From: Porodaedalea pini
Taxonomy: Eukaryota; Basidiomycota; Agaricomycetes; Hymenochaetales; Hymenochaetaceae
NCBI GenBank assembly: GCA_002794775.1
Contig: NBAY01000024.1
Span: forward strand, 124,001 to 188,000
Length of the DNA stretch: 64,000 nt
Direction: 5' to 3'
Part shown: piece after piece, positions 59,198-64,000 of the stretch
Numbering within the stretch: the first letter of the stretch is position 1
Layout: every line of letters starts with the position of its first letter
Program-made: the position numbers and the translations under genes
The notes under the pieces: generated by a model
Seen by the model: only the letters and a program-made list of their open reading frames with translations
Told to the model about the DNA's origin: nothing
The model's database searches: none

Positions 59198-59516
59198 CAC
59201 CTTCCCTCGCACCACCCCGATGTAGCAGAGCGCCGACTGCAGGACGCTACGTCTCGTGCATGAACGGCGAGGCGAGTGCGATGCAACGCGTATGCGACGA
59301 AGTGCGCAAGCATATTCGGTATCACTGGTGCCCCTCCTGATCCTGCTGTTGCGGTAGCGGGGGAACGCGAGACGACTGCGGTCGAGGACGATGTGGAAGA
59401 GGTGGAGGACGACGGAGGAAGGATCTCGGGGCAGTTGAAGGTATGGCTGACGAAGCGCGCGCAGAGCTTGCTGGTGTCTTCGTGCCCGTAGTAAGTGTCG
59501 ATTGCCGGTGGGGGTG
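59198..59516 (-). pseudogene. cyclin (Pho85-cyclin-like) gene fragment, left arm
   Basis: Same sequence as the fragment at 63190-63508. Reads TYYGHEDTSKLCARFVSHTF and later LAHFVAYALHRTRL, like the start of basidiomycete Pho85-type cyclins. It then loses similarity, so only an exon-sized piece is present. Confidence 0.5.
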
Positions 59517-60153
59517 CTGCCGGCGTGGGGTGGTGTGAGTGGTGTGCGCGCGGGACTGCCGATGACTGTTTTTTTGTCGAACGTTTTCGGCGCAGTCGGA
59601 GGAAAAAAACGTGATAGAGAAAAAGACAGCGATCAACAGCCGCTCATCACTCAAGTATCAGAGATCGGGGGGAAAGAGGGGGGATGCTTACAAAACTCGA
59701 GGTAGTCGCTGCGGCAGCGGCGGACACAGAAGACGATTTCGCAGGTGGAGGGGGGCGTACGTCGCACCACGCGGCGGAAGGGCGAGTGGTTCGAGCTGGC
59801 ACTCGATGATGATATCGAATGCTGATGCGGATGGGGGTGGGGATGGCGCGGTGCGTGGACGATGGCCATATTCGCTGCGGCGGGCTCTCTGGCTCTGGGC
59901 GTTGACGAGCATCTGTGAGCGTCGAAGGACAGGTGGAGTCGATGCGTGAGAAGAGGTCGCTGCGAATGTTTTGATCGGAACGAGATCCTTCTCGGACACA
60001 ACGGTTGCGTCGCGTTCGCCGAAGTACTCAATGAGAAGGGCGGATGGGAAAACGGCTGACGTCGATGTTGAAGAGCGTGGATCGTCAAGGGGGGCAGGAG
60101 GAAGAGGCGAGGAACGCGTGCTGTGTGAACAGGGTGAGGGAAGTTGAACCGCA
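59517..60153 (-). other. coding-like fragment of unknown origin, left arm
   Basis: Contains FPSALLIEYFGERDATVVSE on the minus strand, loosely PWWP/Tudor-like, without stable frame around it. I cannot name the source. Confidence 0.3.
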
Positions 60154-60396
60154 CCAGTGCGGCAGAGATGGAGGGAAGAATGACCAGCAGAAAGGAGCAC
60201 CCTGCTTCATCGGGAAGCCCTGCTTGTCGTTTCCGCCAGAGAAGCGAAAGACGTAGCCCTTGGACTCATCACCGAGCGAGTCACCGGGGATGCCTGGGAC
60301 ATCTTCTTGCCGTGGAAGATGCGGTAACGACGCTCATCGTCGATGTCGATCGTCTTTTGCTGGCCCGTCGCCGGGTCAGCGATGTCAACACTTCAT
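60154..60396 (-). pseudogene. ribosomal protein eS6 gene fragment, left arm
   Basis: Same as 62310-62552. Pieces in shifted frames: [20 protein letters not shown], then [20 protein letters not shown] and [10 protein letters not shown]. These match the first 60 or so residues of eS6 of the small ribosomal subunit. The start region and the join after KKMSQ are frame-shifted. Confidence 0.75.
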
Positions 60397-60647
60397 GGCC
60401 GGTGGTGTCTTGAGGAGCTCGTCGTGTTCTGTCCCTTCAGGCAAGCAAAAAAATGCTGAAAAGTAGTTATTAGTATATTTAGATGGGTTTTATGAATATT
60501 TTTTTTGCTTACCTTGAGTGTGTGGCTAGTGGGACACCTGAGCTCGTCGTCGATGGTGAAGACGAAACGATACGAACAACGACGACGCGTTGGTTGTGTT
60601 GCCTGATTTGGCCGATCGACACGTCTTAAACAAGCAATCAAAGCATT

Positions 60648-60674
60648 CCGAGTCTTTCGGACATCTCGAAAGAC
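60648..60674. repeat. short perfect hairpin
   Basis: AGTCTTTCG-GACATCT-CGAAAGACT: 9-bp stem, 7-base loop. Mirrored in the other arm near 62033-62057. Confidence 0.6.
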
Positions 60675-61197
60675 TTAGCTGTCTAGCTCAGAACATTTCT
60701 ACAGACGCGTTTAAAAATACAAAAAAATATGGGATAGTTTTATTATGTATGTATCTCTAGAATAGCCAAGAGTTACGCGTCCAACGCGTTTTTTTATGGT
60801 GTTATAAATACAACAGTAATCCTCACATGTAGCACTAGGCCTCCAGAGGCATACACCAAAGTAAAATATATTCTGAAAGGCCTGACACCTATTCTGTCAT
60901 GAAGTAAGTATTACACTTTGTATGTATGCAAGGGTTCAAGCCAATCAGACAAGAATTGACTTCATAATAGAGAAGGAGGTGACTTCATGAGATCTCCTGA
61001 ATCTGAGTGTTTTGTATATCCTGTTCCCATTTTTTACTTTGATGGCACATAAAATATTGGGCATATCCAGAATAGATATTTCTATGTTTCTGTAAATTTA
61101 CAAGTTTCCAGCCTCAGTGGTTGGAGCTGGGTGAATTGCAAAACATCGAAAATCTTGGGTTTAAGAGGTTCAGAGAAAGCATATATTCATGTTGTTG

Positions 61198-61508
61198 CTT
61201 TATTCCAAACCTCAGGAAGCTCTATAAAATAGATATTAATACTTTATATGACTACAATAAATGTAATCAGGTGCTAGATCTCGGAGTTAGAGGAAAGTTC
61301 TGAAGGAGGAGAGGAAATACATGCAAAACTACTCTGTGTTTCTTGGATTTGCGTCGAGTTTCACAAAACATGAACTGTATCACCTCTCATTTCACTCCCC
61401 ATTCCGAACTTTTCCCTCACCCACAAAACTAAGGGTTGGATATCTTTCTTGGACCATACTTAAATACAAATAACTAAATTTGTTGAGCTTCTCATACTTT
61501 GAACCAAC
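61198..61508. other. spacer of the giant inverted repeat
   Basis: 311 bp of non-symmetric sequence between the arms. No ORF or RNA recognised. Confidence 0.9.
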
Positions 61509-62309
61509 CAACAACATGAATATATGCTTTCTCTGAACCTCTTAAACCCAAGATTTTCGATGTTTTGCAATTCACCCAGCTCCAACCACTGAGGCTGGAA
61601 ACTTGTAAATTTACAGAAACATAGAAATATCTATTCTGGATATGCCCAATATTTTATGTGCCATCAAAGTAAAAAATGGGAACAGGATATACAAAACACT
61701 CAGATTCAGGAGATCTCATGAAGTCACCTCCTTCTCTATTATGAAGTCAATTCTTGTCTGATTGGCTTGAACCCTTGCATACATACAAAGTGTAATACTT
61801 ACTTCATGACAGAATAGGTGTCAGGCCTTTCAGAATATATTTTACTTTGGTGTATGCCTCTGGAGGCCTAGTGCTACATGTGAGGATTACTGTTGTATTT
61901 ATAACACCATAAAAAAACGCGTTGGACGCGTAACTCTTGGCTATTCTAGAGATACATACATAATAAAACTATCCCATATTTTTTTGTATTTTTAAACGCG
62001 TCTGTAGAAATGTTCTGAGCTAGACAGCTAAGTCTTTCGAGATGTCCGAAAGACTCGGAATGCTTTGATTGCTTGTTTAAGACGTGTCGATCGGCCAAAT
62101 CAGGCAACACAACCAACGCGTCGTCGTTGTTCGTATCGTTTCGTCTTCACCATCGACGACGAGCTCAGGTGTCCCACTAGCCACACACTCAAGGTAAGCA
62201 AAAAAAATATTCATAAAACCCATCTAAATATACTAATAACTACTTTTCAGCATTTTTTTGCTTGCCTGAAGGGACAGAACACGACGAGCTCCTCAAGACA
62301 CCACCGGCC

Positions 62310-62552
62310 ATGAAGTGTTGACATCGCTGACCCGGCGACGGGCCAGCAAAAGACGATCGACATCGACGATGAGCGTCGTTACCGCATCTTCCACGGCAAG
62401 AAGATGTCCCAGGCATCCCCGGTGACTCGCTCGGTGATGAGTCCAAGGGCTACGTCTTTCGCTTCTCTGGCGGAAACGACAAGCAGGGCTTCCCGATGAA
62501 GCAGGGTGCTCCTTTCTGCTGGTCATTCTTCCCTCCATCTCTGCCGCACTGG
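62310..62552 (+). pseudogene. ribosomal protein eS6 gene fragment, right arm
   Basis: Reads [20 protein letters not shown] and, one frame on, [20 protein letters not shown]. The first codons (ATG AAG TGT TGA) are frame-shifted. A weak continuation resembling LLSDGHSC (LLSAGHSS here) ends the likeness. Confidence 0.75.
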
Positions 62553-63189
62553 TGCGGTTCAACTTCCCTCACCCTGTTCACACAGCACGCGTTCCTCGCC
62601 TCTTCCTCCTGCCCCCCTTGACGATCCACGCTCTTCAACATCGACGTCAGCCGTTTTCCCATCCGCCCTTCTCATTGAGTACTTCGGCGAACGCGACGCA
62701 ACCGTTGTGTCCGAGAAGGATCTCGTTCCGATCAAAACATTCGCAGCGACCTCTTCTCACGCATCGACTCCACCTGTCCTTCGACGCTCACAGATGCTCG
62801 TCAACGCCCAGAGCCAGAGAGCCCGCCGCAGCGAATATGGCCATCGTCCACGCACCGCGCCATCCCCACCCCCATCCGCATCAGCATTCGATATCATCAT
62901 CGAGTGCCAGCTCGAACCACTCGCCCTTCCGCCGCGTGGTGCGACGTACGCCCCCCTCCACCTGCGAAATCGTCTTCTGTGTCCGCCGCTGCCGCAGCGA
63001 CTACCTCGAGTTTTGTAAGCATCCCCCCTCTTTCCCCCCGATCTCTGATACTTGAGTGATGAGCGGCTGTTGATCGCTGTCTTTTTCTCTATCACGTTTT
63101 TTTCCTCCGACTGCGCCGAAAACGTTCGACAAAAAAACAGTCATCGGCAGTCCCGCGCGCACACCACTCACACCACCCCACGCCGGCAG
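62553..63189 (+). other. coding-like fragment of unknown origin, right arm
   Basis: Mirror of 59517-60153. No domain named with confidence. Confidence 0.3.
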
Positions 63190-63508
63190 CACCCCCACCG
63201 GCAATCGACACTTACTACGGGCACGAAGACACCAGCAAGCTCTGCGCGCGCTTCGTCAGCCATACCTTCAACTGCCCCGAGATCCTTCCTCCGTCGTCCT
63301 CCACCTCTTCCACATCGTCCTCGACCGCAGTCGTCTCGCGTTCCCCCGCTACCGCAACAGCAGGATCAGGAGGGGCACCAGTGATACCGAATATGCTTGC
63401 GCACTTCGTCGCATACGCGTTGCATCGCACTCGCCTCGCCGTTCATGCACGAGACGTAGCGTCCTGCAGTCGGCGCTCTGCTACATCGGGGTGGTGCGAG
63501 GGAAGGTG
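63190..63508 (+). pseudogene. cyclin gene fragment, right arm
   Basis: Reads TYYGHEDTSKLCARFVSHTF, a Ser/Thr-rich insert, then LAHFVAYALHRTRL, in one frame. Similarity to cyclins stops after that. Confidence 0.5.
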
Positions 63509-63638
63509 ACGGGGCTCGCGGAGAAGAAGCTCAGCACGGGAGTGAGGGGCGAGCCGGCGAACTGACTTTTTAACGAAGAACGTTCAAACGTGAGCTACCA
63601 CTGAGTCAGAATCGGTCACAGACAACGGCAGGTGAACA

Positions 63639-64000
63639 ATGGCGAGTAAGCGTGGTCAGCAGAGTGAGTTTTGGCTGAAACTTGAAGATGTTCATTGACT
63701 GATTAAACCACTAGCTGACGGTGCTGGCCCTTCAAAGCGCCCACGAGCAGACGACGGCGACGAATACCTCGACCTAGACTACGAAGTGCCCGACTCACCT
63801 GCAGAGACCTCTCTGGTCCCAAGGGGTGCCACTATCAACTTCAGTGCACTGACGCGCAAGCTCGCAGAGGAGCGTAGAGCGCGCGAGGATGAAGAGGACA
63901 GTGCTGCAGGACCTGGCGGGTCGTCAACGTTTACAGCACACCGACGCGCACAGAATAAACTCGTATCACATATCGCGGACCAAGATTTTTCGTTGTTGCA
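63639..64000 (+). CDS. XPB/Ssl2 helicase, second copy, 5' part only
   Basis: ATG at 63639 opens MASKRGQQ, then a short intron (GTGAGT...CACTAG) and [20 protein letters not shown] up to the window edge within [19 protein letters not shown]. It is the mirror copy of the pseudogene start at 59067, apart from the base at 63994. The catalytic part is outside the window, so whether this copy is functional is unknown; it may be the parent gene. Confidence 0.8.

Larger units (their letters stand above)
61509..64000. repeat. giant inverted repeat, right arm (runs off window)
   Basis: Mirror of 58706-61197. One difference seen: T at 63994 where the left arm predicts C, which changes a Ser codon to Leu in the XPB fragment. 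Confidence 0.97.

Overview
The window looks like nuclear DNA of a filamentous basidiomycete, most likely an Agaricomycete. Genes are broken by many short (about 45-70 bp) GT-AG introns, there are no operons, and the gene families are fungal: a Chk1-type checkpoint kinase, calcineurin A, a UBC13-type E2, a large disordered RING protein, a Bem46-type hydrolase and an XPB (TFIIH helicase) gene. The mobile elements are a chromodomain Ty3/gypsy element, a non-LTR element with its own RNase H, and TA-flanked MITEs.

Layout. 1-340: start of a Tc1/mariner-like transposase, cut by the window edge. 918-1379: small unknown gene. 2016-4056 (-): Chk1. 5059-5882 (-): hydrophobic secreted protein with an in-frame stop. 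7203-10034 (+): calcineurin A. 10424-16590 (-): multi-membrane protein, paralog A, with one intron holding a 3.26 kb insertion that carries a prolyl-tRNA synthetase pseudogene. 17042-19849 (-): decayed paralog B of the same family. 20702-22027 (+): Bem46-type alpha/beta hydrolase. 23848-28830 (-): RING protein. 29668-31049 (-): UBC13. 31.2-43.7 kb (-): a non-LTR retrotransposon split by a complete gypsy element (33916-40139) with matching LTRs and a 5-bp target duplication. 44163-45416 (+): BTB-domain protein. 46214-50244 (+): paralog C of the membrane family. 50607-52336 (+): unknown disordered protein. 52.7-55.7 kb: repeat complex (MITE termini, a foldback element, and two arrays of related short repeats in opposite orientation). 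56257-59067 (-): XPB pseudogene. 58706-64000: giant inverted repeat, arms about 2.5 kb around a 311-bp spacer, each arm carrying the 5' end of XPB plus fragments resembling ribosomal protein eS6 and a cyclin.

The housekeeping genes do not form a pathway cluster. The accessory story is one of repeated nesting and duplication: gene fragments (ProRS, eS6, cyclin, XPB) sit inside or next to repeats, and one membrane-protein family has three copies in different states of decay. I see no CRISPR, no convincing tRNA or rRNA gene, and no obvious secondary-metabolite cluster. All exon boundaries were read by eye.
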